From the NCBI GenBank assembly GCA_947492905.1, contig CANLOL010000001.1, forward strand, positions 1,032,578 to 1,096,577: a DNA stretch of 64,000 nucleotides, written 5' to 3'. Numbering within the stretch: position 1 is the stretch's first letter; each line of letters opens with the position of its first letter. This DNA is from an uncultured Sphingorhabdus sp. (GTDB lineage Bacteria; Pseudomonadota; Alphaproteobacteria; Sphingomonadales; Sphingomonadaceae). Positions 53,970 to 63,400 of the stretch are shown here, one piece after another. The position numbers were made by a program, and so were the translations under genes. A model generated the notes under the pieces. It made no database searches and was not told the origin of the DNA. It saw only the letters and a list, made by a program, of their open reading frames with translations.

Positions 53970-55310
53970 TTATCTGCTGCGTTGCGGTAAACCAGCAAAG
54001 GTGATGATGCTCTCATGTCCATCGGGTGATACAGATGCTACACCGAAAAACATATCATCGACGATCATATTTTCAAATTTGGCGCTGCTGCCGGTAACCA
54101 ATCGGCTGCCTGTCCAATCGCGTTTGTCATTGCGGCGGTAATAGACGCGATATTGATTAACGCCTTTTACTGGTGTCCATGACACTGTGGTGTCCGATGA
54201 TACTGCACCTGCTAATGATGCATTGCTGGGCGCTTTTGGAGCATTACCAAGCTGCTTAATGGTCGCAATATTGAGCGCGGTTACGCGGCTAAGATAATCA
54301 AAATCCATCCTATCCACTGTATCGCCATATGTTATGCCATCTTCGGTGCGCAAATCTTGGTGCTGATATTTATAATTTTCAGCCCCAACGGTGAAACGTA
54401 TCGCTGGAAAACCCATTTGCAAAGAAGGTAGATGATCGCCGCCGCGGCGGAAACGGTCTGGACGGCGCACGCCAAATACTTCCAAATTTAATGCAGGATT
54501 TTTGGCACTGACCGCTTTAATCGCGCGCATCAAAGAACGTGATGGGCCATCATCTTCGCCGCCGCTGCCGCGCCGCGCAAGATTTTCGGCATGATTTTCA
54601 GATATTCTTATGCCTTCGCTAAATACGCGCACACGATCATCAACCACTGTTCCATTATTGGCAAGCGTATTGCCGACAATGTCATTATTGAGCATGGCAG
54701 ATACATTCCAACCGCGCGCCCGCGCAGTTTCGGCCAATAATGTGCCGCCCCATAGGCCCTGTTCTTCGCCCGATAATAGAGCATAAACAATGGTGGCTTT
54801 GAATTTATGTTTCGATAAAAGACGCGCTGTCTCTATCACCAATGCGGTGCCAGAACCATCATCATTGGCGCCGGGTGCATCTGATGTGAAATCAAGCGCA
54901 TCTGATACGCGGCTGTCGATATGGCCAGCGATAATGATAACATGATCAAATCCTGCGCTGCCTTTTTGAATGGCAAGCACATCAACCACATTTACACCAT
55001 CGGGAGCGCGCGGTCCTGTAAATATGCGCGATAAATCTTCTTGGACGAGGCAATTGCCGCATTCTTGCGAGAATTTTTGAAACTCGCTAGCCGCCCATTT
55101 TCGTGCAGCCCCTATACCGCGGGTCGGATGGTCGGGCGATGATAATGTATGGCGCGTGCCAAAGCTGACCAATTTCTCAACATAATTTTTGAGCGATGCT
55201 GGATCGGGTGCATCTGTGCTTTGTGCATAGAGTGGGGTGGGGAATGCAACAGCAGATAATGCCATTGGAGCGGCGGCGCATAGCGCGATTTTTTTCAATA
55301 ATTTGTCCAT
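53970..55310 (-). CDS. Exported M28-family aminopeptidase with C-terminal fibronectin-like domain
   Basis: A 446-residue zinc peptidase. After a signal peptide (CAAAPMALSAVAFPTPLYAQ) the metal ligands can be followed: H and D in IIIAGHIDSRVSD and APGANDDGSG, the catalytic EE in ALLSGEEQGLWGG, later D in MLNNDIVGN and H in RRGGDHLPSLQ. The C-terminal 90 residues (PKAPSNASLAGAVSSD onwards, with VSWTPVKGVNQYRVYYR) form a fibronectin type III-like domain. I start at ATG 55310; ATG 55346 is in frame but precedes the signal peptide. A periplasmic or secreted aminopeptidase role is likely. Confidence 0.9.
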   Translation of the reverse strand: MDKLLKKIALCAAAPMALSAVAFPTPLYAQSTDAPDPASLKNYVEKLVSFGTRHTLSSPDHPTRGIGAARKWAASEFQKFSQECGNCLVQEDLSRIFTGPRAPDGVNVVDVLAIQKGSAGFDHVIIIAGHIDSRVSDALDFTSDAPGANDDGSGTALVIETARLLSKHKFKATIVYALLSGEEQGLWGGTLLAETARARGWNVSAMLNNDIVGNTLANNGTVVDDRVRVFSEGIRISENHAENLARRGSGGEDDGPSRSLMRAIKAVSAKNPALNLEVFGVRRPDRFRRGGDHLPSLQMGFPAIRFTVGAENYKYQHQDLRTEDGITYGDTVDRMDFDYLSRVTALNIATIKQLGNAPKAPSNASLAGAVSSDTTVSWTPVKGVNQYRVYYRRNDKRDWTGSRLVTGSSAKFENMIVDDMFFGVASVSPDGHESIITFAGLPQRSR

Positions 55311-55401
55311 GCCGCTATGATTGTAACATGTGCAACAAATTTTCAAGCCCAGAATGAAGGGTTAAATCAAAAGAAAAATTAAATATTAAATATTGAAACT
55401 A

Positions 55402-56175
55402 TTATGTACCTATTTGTGATTGCAAATACCAACGTTCATCACCTTCTAGGCCAATCGCGGTTAGCACCCCATTTTTATACGCGCCTGTATCAATGCCGAT
55501 ATGGGTATTTTTCTCTCTGACTTCCTCAAAAATAGTATGGCCAAAGATTATTATCTTTCCATGCGACCCTTTATGATCGATGAAATCCTCTCTTATCCAG
55601 CGCAGATGTTTGGGCTTTTGCTCATCGAGCGGAACGCCCGGTTTTACCCCTGCGTGAACAAACATATAATCACCAATGGTGATATGGTCTTCAAAACTCT
55701 CCACAAAATCAATATGATCTTGCGGCACCAATTGCGGGATATAATCGCATAATTCGTCTATATCCATATTGATGAAATCGGATTTTAATATGTCATAGCT
55801 TAGTAAAGTTTCCGTGCCGCCAATGCGCAAAAAGAAACGCATAATCTTGGGCTTGCGAGTTGTGACCGCATCCAAAAATATTTCTTCATGATTACCCATT
55901 AGGAAATGAACATTGGCATTGGCCTTTTTCAGCGCGATTGCAAAATCTAAGACGCCAGCACTTTCTGGGCCGCGATCGATAAGATCGCCCAAGAAAATAA
56001 TGTCGGTTTCGGCTGGGCCGCGATTAACATTATCCTCTTCTATTTGACGCAGCAAATCTTCGAGCAAGGACTTGCATCCATGCACATCGCCAATTGCATA
56101 GATACGCTTGCCCTCTGGCACAGAGGGTTTTTTCTTTTTAACAGGGATTTTATTCTTGAATAATTTAGCAATCAT
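55402..56175 (-). CDS. Serine/threonine-type metallophosphatase
   Basis: A 257-residue calcineurin-like phosphoesterase of the PrpA/ApaH-like group. The motifs are in order: YAIGDVHGCKSLLEDLL, DIIFLGDLIDRGPESAG, FLMGNHEEIFLDA and MFVHAGVKPGVPLDEQ, later FGHTIFEE. Bimetal active site is complete. The N-terminal 20 residues are basic (KNKIPVKKKKPS), probably a loose tail. It overlaps no neighbours and is close to the saccharopine-dehydrogenase-like gene upstream (about 15 bases), so the two may share a transcript. Confidence 0.9.
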   Translation of the reverse strand: MIAKLFKNKIPVKKKKPSVPEGKRIYAIGDVHGCKSLLEDLLRQIEEDNVNRGPAETDIIFLGDLIDRGPESAGVLDFAIALKKANANVHFLMGNHEEIFLDAVTTRKPKIMRFFLRIGGTETLLSYDILKSDFINMDIDELCDYIPQLVPQDHIDFVESFEDHITIGDYMFVHAGVKPGVPLDEQKPKHLRWIREDFIDHKGSHGKIIIFGHTIFEEVREKNTHIGIDTGAYKNGVLTAIGLEGDERWYLQSQIGT

Positions 56176-56190
56176 AACAAGAGCGCTTTA

Positions 56191-57360
56191 TCACCCCTCT
56201 AATGTGAAAGTAAGCCCTGCATTGGCTTCTAAACGCTTAACCAAAGCTTCGCCTAATGCTGAACCTGGTGTGTGGATACCGCCGGCTTTATCGCTGTCGA
56301 GCAAAGCCATTGCCGTTTCCGTTATCATTTTAGACGTAGAACCATAGCCTGGATCTTTATCACCTTTTACGGATAACATTGTGCGTGCGCCATCGGCCAT
56401 TTCGGCGATGAATAAAATGTCATAAAATCCATTTTCGCGCTCTTCTTTGCTTGGGCCTTCACCTGGTTTTGGCGCATCATCTCCGCCCATCGGGTCTGTC
56501 TTTGCAACAAAATTGGCCATTTGCTCGCCCTGTTCACCTTCGCCGGTTAGCATCATTTCATCATAGACAAAATCTTCGCCATATTCATGGCCCAATAATG
56601 CATTGGTACGGTGCACATTTTTGGTGTTTATTGGTGCCATGATGAAAGGCGCGGACCAGCTTTTTAGATCATCTTCATAGAGAGGCTTATTGCCCAATGG
56701 TTGCTCTGGCCCATCAAAACCTGGGGCTAGGCTGAACGGATTGGTAAGATATTTAATCACCATCGGGTCTTTGGCGGCTGCGGCCATTGTCGCTTTTAAG
56801 CTAGCGGCTGTTCCGCCAGAAAATGTCCCTTGCATGGCACGAACACGGCCCTTGATGCGCGGCGCAGCTTGGCCATAGCGATTGAAACATTCTTTTTGCA
56901 GCATCATCACACCCAAATCAAAGGGGATAGAATCAAATCCGCTGGAAAATACGATACGCGCGCCGCTCTCTTTTGCTTGCGCCTCATGCGCATCAATTTT
57001 CATGCGCATCCAAGCGGGTTCACCAGAAAGATCACAATAATCTGTGCCATGCTCTGCGCATGCTGCGACCAATTCATTGCCATATAGTTGATAGGGACCA
57101 ACGGTGGTAATGATAACCCGTGCGCGTTTCACCATATCGGCCATAGAAGCGGCATCGCCAGCATCGGCAACAACCAGAGGCGTATCAGATGGAACACCCA
57201 TTTCATCGCGTACGGATTCTAATTTCTCTTGCGAGCGGCCTGCCATTGCCCATTTGGGGGCATTGCTGCCATAATGATTTGACAGATATTCTGCGACCAA
57301 ACGCCCTGTAAATCCTGTTGCGCCATATACTATGATGTCAAATTCGCGTTCTTGTGTCAT
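56191..57360 (-). CDS. Saccharopine dehydrogenase-like NAD(P)-binding protein
   Basis: A 389-residue oxidoreductase. The N-terminal Rossmann fold is FDIIVYGATGFTGRLVAEYL; a conserved second stretch is TTVGPYQLYGNELVAACAE and YCDLSGEPAWMRMKIDAHE, followed by VFSSGFDSIPFDLGVMML. These match the trans-acting enoyl-reductase/saccharopine dehydrogenase-like family, known from lipid-related pathways in mycobacteria and widespread in sphingomonads. I start at ATG 57360, just before the fold. The substrate is unknown. Confidence 0.88.
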   Translation of the reverse strand: MTQEREFDIIVYGATGFTGRLVAEYLSNHYGSNAPKWAMAGRSQEKLESVRDEMGVPSDTPLVVADAGDAASMADMVKRARVIITTVGPYQLYGNELVAACAEHGTDYCDLSGEPAWMRMKIDAHEAQAKESGARIVFSSGFDSIPFDLGVMMLQKECFNRYGQAAPRIKGRVRAMQGTFSGGTAASLKATMAAAAKDPMVIKYLTNPFSLAPGFDGPEQPLGNKPLYEDDLKSWSAPFIMAPINTKNVHRTNALLGHEYGEDFVYDEMMLTGEGEQGEQMANFVAKTDPMGGDDAPKPGEGPSKEERENGFYDILFIAEMADGARTMLSVKGDKDPGYGSTSKMITETAMALLDSDKAGGIHTPGSALGEALVKRLEANAGLTFTLEG

Positions 57361-57465
57361 GATAATTTCCCCGTTCAATTTCCCCTGATTATGCAGCTAA
57401 GCCAGCATAAGTCACGCATAAATCATACTATATATCCAAAAGGCCCAATGCCCTATGGGAAGCTT

Positions 57466-58020
57466 TTATAATTTGGGCAATGTTACGCCTTGCTGGCCCA
57501 TATATTTTCCCGCTCTATCGGCATAGCTGGTTTCGCAACGCTCATTTCCTTTTAGGAATAAAAATTGGCAAGCGCCTTCATTTGCATAAATTTTAGCGGG
57601 CAGCGGCGTGGTGTTTGAAAATTCTAATGTCACATGACCCTCCCACCCTGGTTCGAGCGGCGTAACATTAACGATGATACCGCAGCGCGCATAGGTGGAT
57701 TTGCCCAAACAGATAACCAATACATCCTCTGGTATGCGGAAATATTCCACCGTTCTGGCCAAGGCAAAACTATTGGGCGGTATGATACAGCAATCGGTTT
57801 TTTTATCGACAAAGCTATCTGGATCAAATTCTTTGGGATCGACTATGGATGAATTCACATTGGTGAAAATCTTAAATTCATCGGCTACGCGCGCATCATA
57901 ACCATAAGAAGATAGGCCATAGCTAATACATCCATCGCGCCGCTGAGCTTCTGTAAATGGCTCTATCATATTGTCGCTTTGGGCTTTACCTCTGATCCAT
58001 TTATCCGATAATATGCTCAT
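57466..58020 (-). CDS. dcd: dCTP deaminase
   Basis: Converts dCTP to dUTP in pyrimidine deoxynucleotide synthesis. The 184-residue protein has [54 protein letters not shown] and a terminal [13 protein letters not shown], all diagnostic of Dcd. Its neighbour upstream, cdd, also acts on cytosine nucleosides, so the two form a small pyrimidine-salvage group. Confidence 0.97.
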   Translation of the reverse strand: MSILSDKWIRGKAQSDNMIEPFTEAQRRDGCISYGLSSYGYDARVADEFKIFTNVNSSIVDPKEFDPDSFVDKKTDCCIIPPNSFALARTVEYFRIPEDVLVICLGKSTYARCGIIVNVTPLEPGWEGHVTLEFSNTTPLPAKIYANEGACQFLFLKGNERCETSYADRAGKYMGQQGVTLPKL

Positions 58021-58035
58021 TATATTCCTCTAATT

Positions 58036-58473
58036 TTAAGCTAAGTTCTTTGGGCCAAACGCATCGGGCAAAATTTCCGATAATGTGTAGCGGCTATATC
58101 CGCCAACGTGCAGACAATAAATGGGTGTATCAATATTTGTCACATCAGAAACTTCTTTGATAATCTGACGGCATCGGCCGCACGGCGTGCTGGCTTTTTC
58201 ATCGAGTATTGCTTTGCCGCTATGATCGGGTTTGCCGCCCGCAAGCGCTATGGCCGTGATATGTTTTAATTTGGATTGGCTATTGGCCGATGCAATGGCA
58301 ACCGTTTCAGCACATAGCGAGAGACCATAGCTGGCATTTTCAAAATTACTGCCAGTGATGATGCTGCCATCGTCCAATAAAAGTGCCGCGCCAACATGAT
58401 AGGATGAATAGGGCGCATAGGCATTGCTGCTGGCATCATGGGCTGCTTGTAATATCTCTTCTATAGCGTTCAT
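58036..58473 (-). CDS. cdd: Cytidine deaminase
   Basis: Deaminates cytidine and deoxycytidine. The 145-residue protein has YAPYSSYHVGAALLLDDG, the zinc ligand and catalytic glutamate in LCAETVAIAS, and the second zinc pair in TPCGRCRQIIKE. The start at 58473 overlaps the stop of the upstream GH25-like gene (ATGA); an upstream in-frame ATG at 58488 would lie inside that gene. It precedes dcd by 15 bases. Confidence 0.95.
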   Translation of the reverse strand: MNAIEEILQAAHDASSNAYAPYSSYHVGAALLLDDGSIITGSNFENASYGLSLCAETVAIASANSQSKLKHITAIALAGGKPDHSGKAILDEKASTPCGRCRQIIKEVSDVTNIDTPIYCLHVGGYSRYTLSEILPDAFGPKNLA

Positions 58474-59150
58474 CGCAGCACAACCCAAGGCACAGGACTA
58501 TCTATACCATCTATGGTGCGCGCATCATTGGCCGTCCACATTTTCCACGGCTGCGCTGTGTAAGATGGCACAAAATAATTGCCCTGCGTCCACATATTTC
58601 GATTGATAGCAGCGCTTATATTATAATGGCCTTCGAAATCAGCGGATAATAATAATATGGCAGGTTTTTCAAGATGCAGTTCAATCTGTCCTAAAAAGGT
58701 GCTAATTTCTGATAATATTAAGGCACGCGTGGGCTTGCTTTTGCAATTGTCCGAAAATCCAATTTTGACCGCAGGGGGCAGGGCATTGGGATCGCGCGGT
58801 ACGGTTGTGTTAAATAATGTCGCTTGATCAGATGCTAATCGGCACACATCAAAATAATGTACAGCACCATAGCGTATTCCGGCATCTTTGACGCCCGCCA
58901 AATTGGTAGCAAAACTCTCATCGCGTTTATCGGTGCTTTGGCTGGCGGTAAGATATGCAAAATCCACGCCTTTTGCGCCAAGGGTTGACCATGTCGGATT
59001 GCCATGGCTTTCATCAACCAACACGCCTTGTAGTGCATAAGTATCGCGCGATGGAGCCCAGCCTTTTGCTAGCGAATAAAATATATAAAGTATCAGCAGA
59101 ATCACTATGATAGTGACCAATGTTAATTTACCTCTGCGCCCCGCTAACAT
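58470..59150 (-). CDS. GH25-like (lysozyme-fold) membrane-anchored protein, probably inactive
   Basis: A 226-residue protein with an N-terminal membrane anchor (LTLVTIIVILLILYIFYSLA) and an extracytoplasmic GH25-type barrel: GAKGVDFAYLTASQ, VKDAGIRYGAVHYFDVC and a final VPWVVLR. In active GH25 muramidases the segment LPPVLDxE carries the catalytic D-x-E. Here the aligned segment is LPPAVKIGF (residues 124-132), so both residues are changed to K and G. The protein is therefore likely non-catalytic, perhaps a sugar-binding relative. It is coupled to cdd by a four-base overlap and lies near the UPF0262 gene. Confidence 0.75.
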   Translation of the reverse strand: MLAGRRGKLTLVTIIVILLILYIFYSLAKGWAPSRDTYALQGVLVDESHGNPTWSTLGAKGVDFAYLTASQSTDKRDESFATNLAGVKDAGIRYGAVHYFDVCRLASDQATLFNTTVPRDPNALPPAVKIGFSDNCKSKPTRALILSEISTFLGQIELHLEKPAILLLSADFEGHYNISAAINRNMWTQGNYFVPSYTAQPWKMWTANDARTIDGIDSPVPWVVLR

Positions 59151-59161
59151 TTTATACCCCT

Positions 59162-59656
59162 TTAGCCTTTGATATGCAAAACACAGATAAGAGTAAACAG
59201 GCGTCTTGCCGTTGCAAAATCAACATTGATTTTCCCCGACAATCTCTCAATCAATAATTCAGCAGCTTCATTATGGATGGCTCTGCGCGCCATATCAATG
59301 GTTTCTATCTCCGCTGCGGTTGATTTGCGTATGGCGAGATAATAGCTGTCACAAATGGCGAAATAATCTTTTATTGGACGCCTGAAGCGTGCCAATCCAA
59401 ATATCAATGTTTCCAATTGTTCATCATCTTGCGTTCTGATGTCCCAAATCAGCCGCCCTTCTTGAACACTCAATTGCAAATTATAGGGGCCAGCATAATC
59501 ATCCGCATAGCTTTTTTGCGGTTCAAATATATTATCTTCGATTAAATCGAAAATCGCGATGCGTCGTTCTTGTTCAATATCAGCATTGCGCCACAAAATG
59601 GTGCTTTCGTCTAATTCAACTTTTGCGATGCGCTGGCTGATGTTATTGTGGTTCAT
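59162..59656 (-). CDS. UPF0262 family protein
   Basis: A 164-residue protein that matches UPF0262: RIAKVELDESTILWRNADIE, EQERRIAIFDLIEDN and FRRPIKDYFAICDSYYLA, then IDMARRAIHNEAAELL. The family is largely restricted to alphaproteobacteria and has no proven function. It is divergent from dnaB, with 143 bases between them, and followed by the GH25-like gene after 11 bases. Confidence 0.9.
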   Translation of the reverse strand: MNHNNISQRIAKVELDESTILWRNADIEQERRIAIFDLIEDNIFEPQKSYADDYAGPYNLQLSVQEGRLIWDIRTQDDEQLETLIFGLARFRRPIKDYFAICDSYYLAIRKSTAAEIETIDMARRAIHNEAAELLIERLSGKINVDFATARRLFTLICVLHIKG

Positions 59657-59799
59657 ATTTTTGTGATAGCTTGTATAGAGATTGTAACAAGTAATATTTA
59701 TGCAGTAAAAAATTTATCCACAATTCATCCACCATTCTACCCACTCTTATATTATTTTCTATGGCTTGCGCTGAAAGCATATATGTTTGATTATACATT

Positions 59800-61311
59800 A
59801 TGGCCGAACCAATTAGCATCAATGATAATATCGAAGACGAACCAACACAGCTCCCCCATAATATTGAGGCAGAGGCTGCGTTCTTGGGGGCTATCTTAAT
59901 CGATAATCGGGTATTGGAAGAGGTGCAGATAAAGCTGCAACCGGAACATTTTTTTGAACCGCTGCATGGCCGAATCTTTGATCAAATATTGCGCCTTGTT
60001 GATCGCTCTATGGTGGTGACGCCGATTACGCTGAAACCTTTTTTCGAATCCGATGAAACGATGAAAGAGCTTGGCGGCGCGGGCTATTTGGTGAAAATGA
60101 CCGCCGATGGCGCAGGTTTGATTGGCGCGCGTGATTTCGCCCAGCAAATATATGATTTGGCATTATTGCGCGAATTAGTATCGGTGGGCCGCACATTGGT
60201 CGATGAAGCTCTAGACACGAGCGAGAGCGTTGATCCTAAAGCGCAAATCGAAAATGCGGAAAGCGCGCTTTATAAAGTAGCCGATGGCGAAGGCGAACAA
60301 GGCAGCGTTAAAAGCTTTATCTCAGCATCTACCGATGCGATTGCGAATGTTAAAAAAGCCCTTGAATCGGGCGGCGGATTATCGGGTATTACCACGGGCC
60401 TGAACAGTGTGAACACCAAAATGGGCGGCCTGCATAATAGTGATTTAATCATATTGGCGGGGCGTCCGGGTATGGGCAAAACCGCTTTTGCTACCAATGT
60501 CGCTTTTAATGCTGCGAGCCGCTATGCTCGCGATAAAGCCGATGGTATCGATATGGAAAAAACCGTCGGTGCCAAAGTGGCTTTCTTTAGCTTAGAGATG
60601 TCGGCCGATCAGCTGGCAACGCGTATTTTGGCCGAACAATCGGGTATCAGCTCAGAAGCCTTGCGCATGGGTAAAATCAGCCGAGAGGAATTTCGGGAAT
60701 TATCGCGCGCCTCGCGCGAACTCCAAGAATTACCTTTGTTCATTGATGATACGCCTGCGCTCTCTATTGCGGCACTGCGTACCCGCGCACGCAGATTGCA
60801 GCGCCGCCATGATATTGGCTTGATTGTAGTTGATTATCTTCAGCTCTTGCAAGGTTCTGGCCGCGCCAATGATAATCGTGTGAATGAGATTTCCGAAATT
60901 AGCCGTGGTTTGAAAACGCTGGCTAAGGAATTAAATGTTCCGGTGATTGCGCTATCGCAGCTCAGCCGTGCGGTGGAACAGCGCGAAGATAAAACGCCGA
61001 TGCTATCGGATTTGCGCGAATCTGGCTCGATTGAACAAGATGCGGATATTGTGTTGTTCGTATATCGCGAAGATTATTATATCGCATCCAAACAGCCCAA
61101 AGAACCCGTGGATGGGGATGATCCGAAAATCCACGAAGCCTATGAACAATGGCGATTGGATATGGAGCGGGTTTACGGTCTGGCTGAACTTGGCGTTGCC
61201 AAATCGCGGCATGGTTCAACGGGCAAAGTGCGTATGAAATTTGAAGCGAAAATTACGCGATTCTCTGACTTGGCGGACGATAGCTATCAGGACGATCAAT
61301 ATGATGGGTAA
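59800..61311 (+). CDS. dnaB: Replicative DNA helicase DnaB
   Basis: The hexameric fork helicase. The N-terminal domain shows PHNIEAEAAFLGAILIDNRV, and the RecA-like C-terminal domain has Walker A ILAGRPGMGKTAFATN, Walker B IGLIVVDYLQLLQG, LSQLSRAVEQREDKTPMLSD and DLRESGSIEQDADIV, with the arginine-finger region AKSRHGSTGKV at the end. The 503-residue length is normal. A start further upstream is not available. The following small gene starts inside its last codons. Confidence 0.97.
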   Translation: MAEPISINDNIEDEPTQLPHNIEAEAAFLGAILIDNRVLEEVQIKLQPEHFFEPLHGRIFDQILRLVDRSMVVTPITLKPFFESDETMKELGGAGYLVKMTADGAGLIGARDFAQQIYDLALLRELVSVGRTLVDEALDTSESVDPKAQIENAESALYKVADGEGEQGSVKSFISASTDAIANVKKALESGGGLSGITTGLNSVNTKMGGLHNSDLIILAGRPGMGKTAFATNVAFNAASRYARDKADGIDMEKTVGAKVAFFSLEMSADQLATRILAEQSGISSEALRMGKISREEFRELSRASRELQELPLFIDDTPALSIAALRTRARRLQRRHDIGLIVVDYLQLLQGSGRANDNRVNEISEISRGLKTLAKELNVPVIALSQLSRAVEQREDKTPMLSDLRESGSIEQDADIVLFVYREDYYIASKQPKEPVDGDDPKIHEAYEQWRLDMERVYGLAELGVAKSRHGSTGKVRMKFEAKITRFSDLADDSYQDDQYDG

Positions 61312-61981
61312 GAAAGCGATCTTAATAACCTTTTTGATGGTTACTTTATCACTTTTCACATATTCATTTTTTGAGTCTAAGAAATTTTTTGGTCCTATTG
61401 AGATGGGAGGCGAGAAGACGCCATCAGGCTATTTTCCGTTGGAGCTATACGAACGCACACAGGGATGTAATTTTTTTGGAAATGGGTTTAAAAAATGGCC
61501 CATTCTGGATGATTTTACCGACAAATGGTATAGTGAGTATCCGATTGCAACGGGTCTAAAGCCAATTTACGACCAAAAAGTTAGTAATGATGATTATGTT
61601 ATAAGATTTATTTGGATCACAAGTTTTGATGACAGTGCTGTTATAACAGTTTCAAGATCGGGCAGTAAAAATAGGTTGAATGCTAGTCGGTTTAGCTACC
61701 AAGGTCTAGATGATGAGAAGAGAGCTATAGACAGCATTGCACGTGATTTGAGTGACATAGAAACAGATTCTTTAATGTCTTTGTTCATTAAACAAAAAAT
61801 AAAAGAACAGTCTTTTCGTGATTGTAATTTAGGAATTGATGGTGCGCAATGGATAGTCGAAATTGCTGATAAAGATGGATATTATTTTGTTGATCGTTGG
61901 TCACCGGATAAAGGGCCTATTTACGATGTCGGCATAGCGATGTTGGGATTGAGCGGGTGGACTTTCAAAGAAATTTATTAA
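61301..61981 (+). CDS. Hypothetical exported or membrane-anchored protein
   Basis: A 226-residue protein with an N-terminal hydrophobic helix (ILITFLMVTLSLFTYSFF) and a soluble remainder without recognised motifs; two cysteines are present. ATG 61301 or 61304 lies inside the end of dnaB, with AGGA eight to eleven bases upstream. It is AT-rich compared with dnaB, which hints at a different origin. Its stop overlaps the stop of the convergent gene by four bases. Confidence 0.65.
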   Translation: MMGKKAILITFLMVTLSLFTYSFFESKKFFGPIEMGGEKTPSGYFPLELYERTQGCNFFGNGFKKWPILDDFTDKWYSEYPIATGLKPIYDQKVSNDDYVIRFIWITSFDDSAVITVSRSGSKNRLNASRFSYQGLDDEKRAIDSIARDLSDIETDSLMSLFIKQKIKEQSFRDCNLGIDGAQWIVEIADKDGYYFVDRWSPDKGPIYDVGIAMLGLSGWTFKEIY

Positions 61982-62544
61982 TCGCGGCATCCGCTATAAG
62001 CTTTTTCATAAGTCTTCCCCCAGCAGCGCTGAAATGATTCAAGCACATGCAAATTTGGCGGCCAATCCATTTGTATTATCTTACCATCTGGGGCCTTGAA
62101 ACTCACACGTTTTTCTGGCGTGGGAAGTGCTTTCAATCTTTGTATAGCTATATCAAATCTCTTACGGTCGTTGTTTAAAAAAGCAATGGTACCATCGACA
62201 TAATGGTTCCAGCCAAAATCATCAAAGTCCTGTGGCTCATATGTTAAACTAAATAGATCAATGGCCTGCTGTGTTTGCCCAGCAAAAGCACGTAATTGCC
62301 CCTCATGCCAATATAGAATATTTTCATGCGAACGTTTGTGGAAACGCCATTCGCGGATTAATTCAGCCGCTTCTAAGTCACACCCTTTGCTGGATAGTGC
62401 GCGCCACCCGCCTTTTAGATCTTGATCAAATTTCTGCAGATCCAATGCCAACATAGCATCCAAATCATAGCTGCAATCAACAGCTTTTGGTTCTGCGGCC
62501 TGCGCAGTGCTTAAAAGTAAAAGAGACGAGAATAATATAGACAT
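61978..62544 (-). CDS. Hypothetical exported protein
   Basis: A 188-residue protein with signal peptide ILFSSLLLLSTAQAAE. The mature part is soluble, with four cysteines and a helical middle (LKGGWRALSSKGCDLEAAEL) that resembles TPR-like helices but with no clear repeat. It is convergent with the dnaB-linked gene and lies downstream of cysH by about 45 bases in the same direction; likely a separate transcript. Function unknown. Confidence 0.65.
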   Translation of the reverse strand: MSILFSSLLLLSTAQAAEPKAVDCSYDLDAMLALDLQKFDQDLKGGWRALSSKGCDLEAAELIREWRFHKRSHENILYWHEGQLRAFAGQTQQAIDLFSLTYEPQDFDDFGWNHYVDGTIAFLNNDRKRFDIAIQRLKALPTPEKRVSFKAPDGKIIQMDWPPNLHVLESFQRCWGKTYEKAYSGCRD

Positions 62545-62589
62545 TAGCAGTTAGGCTAATGCTAGTTGCAAGTCCTGTAAAGCCTGACC

Positions 62590-63399
62590 CTAGAAAATAG
62601 GATCATTCGCTCCATCATCATCGGCATTTGGAATAGCACTTGCCGGTGCATGGATACCGCATTCAACCTTATCCCAGCCTTTCCAACGGCCAGAGCGCGG
62701 GTCTTCGCCTTCGGCAACTTTGCTGGTGCAGGGCGAGCAACCGATGGAAGGATAGCCTTGTTCCACTAATGGATGCGGCGGCAGATCATGTTCGATGATA
62801 TAGGCATCCAATTGCTCTTTGGTCCAATCGGCCAGCGGATTGATTTTGAGACGCCCTTGGGCATCACTAGTATCAATTTCAAAGCGCGGCAGAGCATTGC
62901 GGGTTTTGGATTGGAAACCTTTACGCCCGCTGATGGAGGCATCATATTTTGCCATCTCTTTTTCGAGCGGCAGCACTTTACGAATATGGCAACAGCCATC
63001 GGGATCAAACGACCAGCGCAGCCCATTGCCATCCTTATCCTCTATATCACCAACTTCGGGGGTTAGGTTGATAAGGTTTAATCCAAAGCGCTCCACCAAC
63101 AAATCGCGATATGCTAATGTTTCGGGAAAATGCTTGCCCGTGTCTAAAAATATCACAGGAATGTCACGATTAACTTGCGAAACAAGATGAAGCAAAATCG
63201 CACTTTCCGCGCCAAATGACGACACAAGAGCAATATCCCCTGCGATGCCATCTTCGAACACAGAAGTCAGCATTTCATTGGTGCTACGCCCCCGAAACAT
63301 ATTGTTCAGGCGCACCGCGTCGGTGGGCTTGAAACGGGCGCCGCTATCTATTCTATCAATAGTGCGATCGTGAGATGCTATTGTGCTTTCCGCGTTCAT
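62590..63399 (-). CDS. cysH: Adenylyl-sulfate/phosphoadenylyl-sulfate reductase (4Fe-4S type)
   Basis: Reduces APS or PAPS to sulfite in assimilatory sulfate reduction. The 269-residue protein has SSFGAESAILLHLVSQ (nucleotide binding), FLDTGKHFPETLAYRDLL, the cysteine pair in DGCCHIRKVLPL and the second pair in IGCSPCTSKVAEGED, then the catalytic tail KVECGIH. The CC...CxxC set predicts a 4Fe-4S cluster, as in bacterial APS reductases. I use ATG 63399, directly after the DUF934 stop; ATG 63468 lies inside that gene. It ends the cysI-DUF934-cysH operon. Confidence 0.95.
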   Translation of the reverse strand: MNAESTIASHDRTIDRIDSGARFKPTDAVRLNNMFRGRSTNEMLTSVFEDGIAGDIALVSSFGAESAILLHLVSQVNRDIPVIFLDTGKHFPETLAYRDLLVERFGLNLINLTPEVGDIEDKDGNGLRWSFDPDGCCHIRKVLPLEKEMAKYDASISGRKGFQSKTRNALPRFEIDTSDAQGRLKINPLADWTKEQLDAYIIEHDLPPHPLVEQGYPSIGCSPCTSKVAEGEDPRSGRWKGWDKVECGIHAPASAIPNADDDGANDPIF

Positions 63400-63400
63400 A

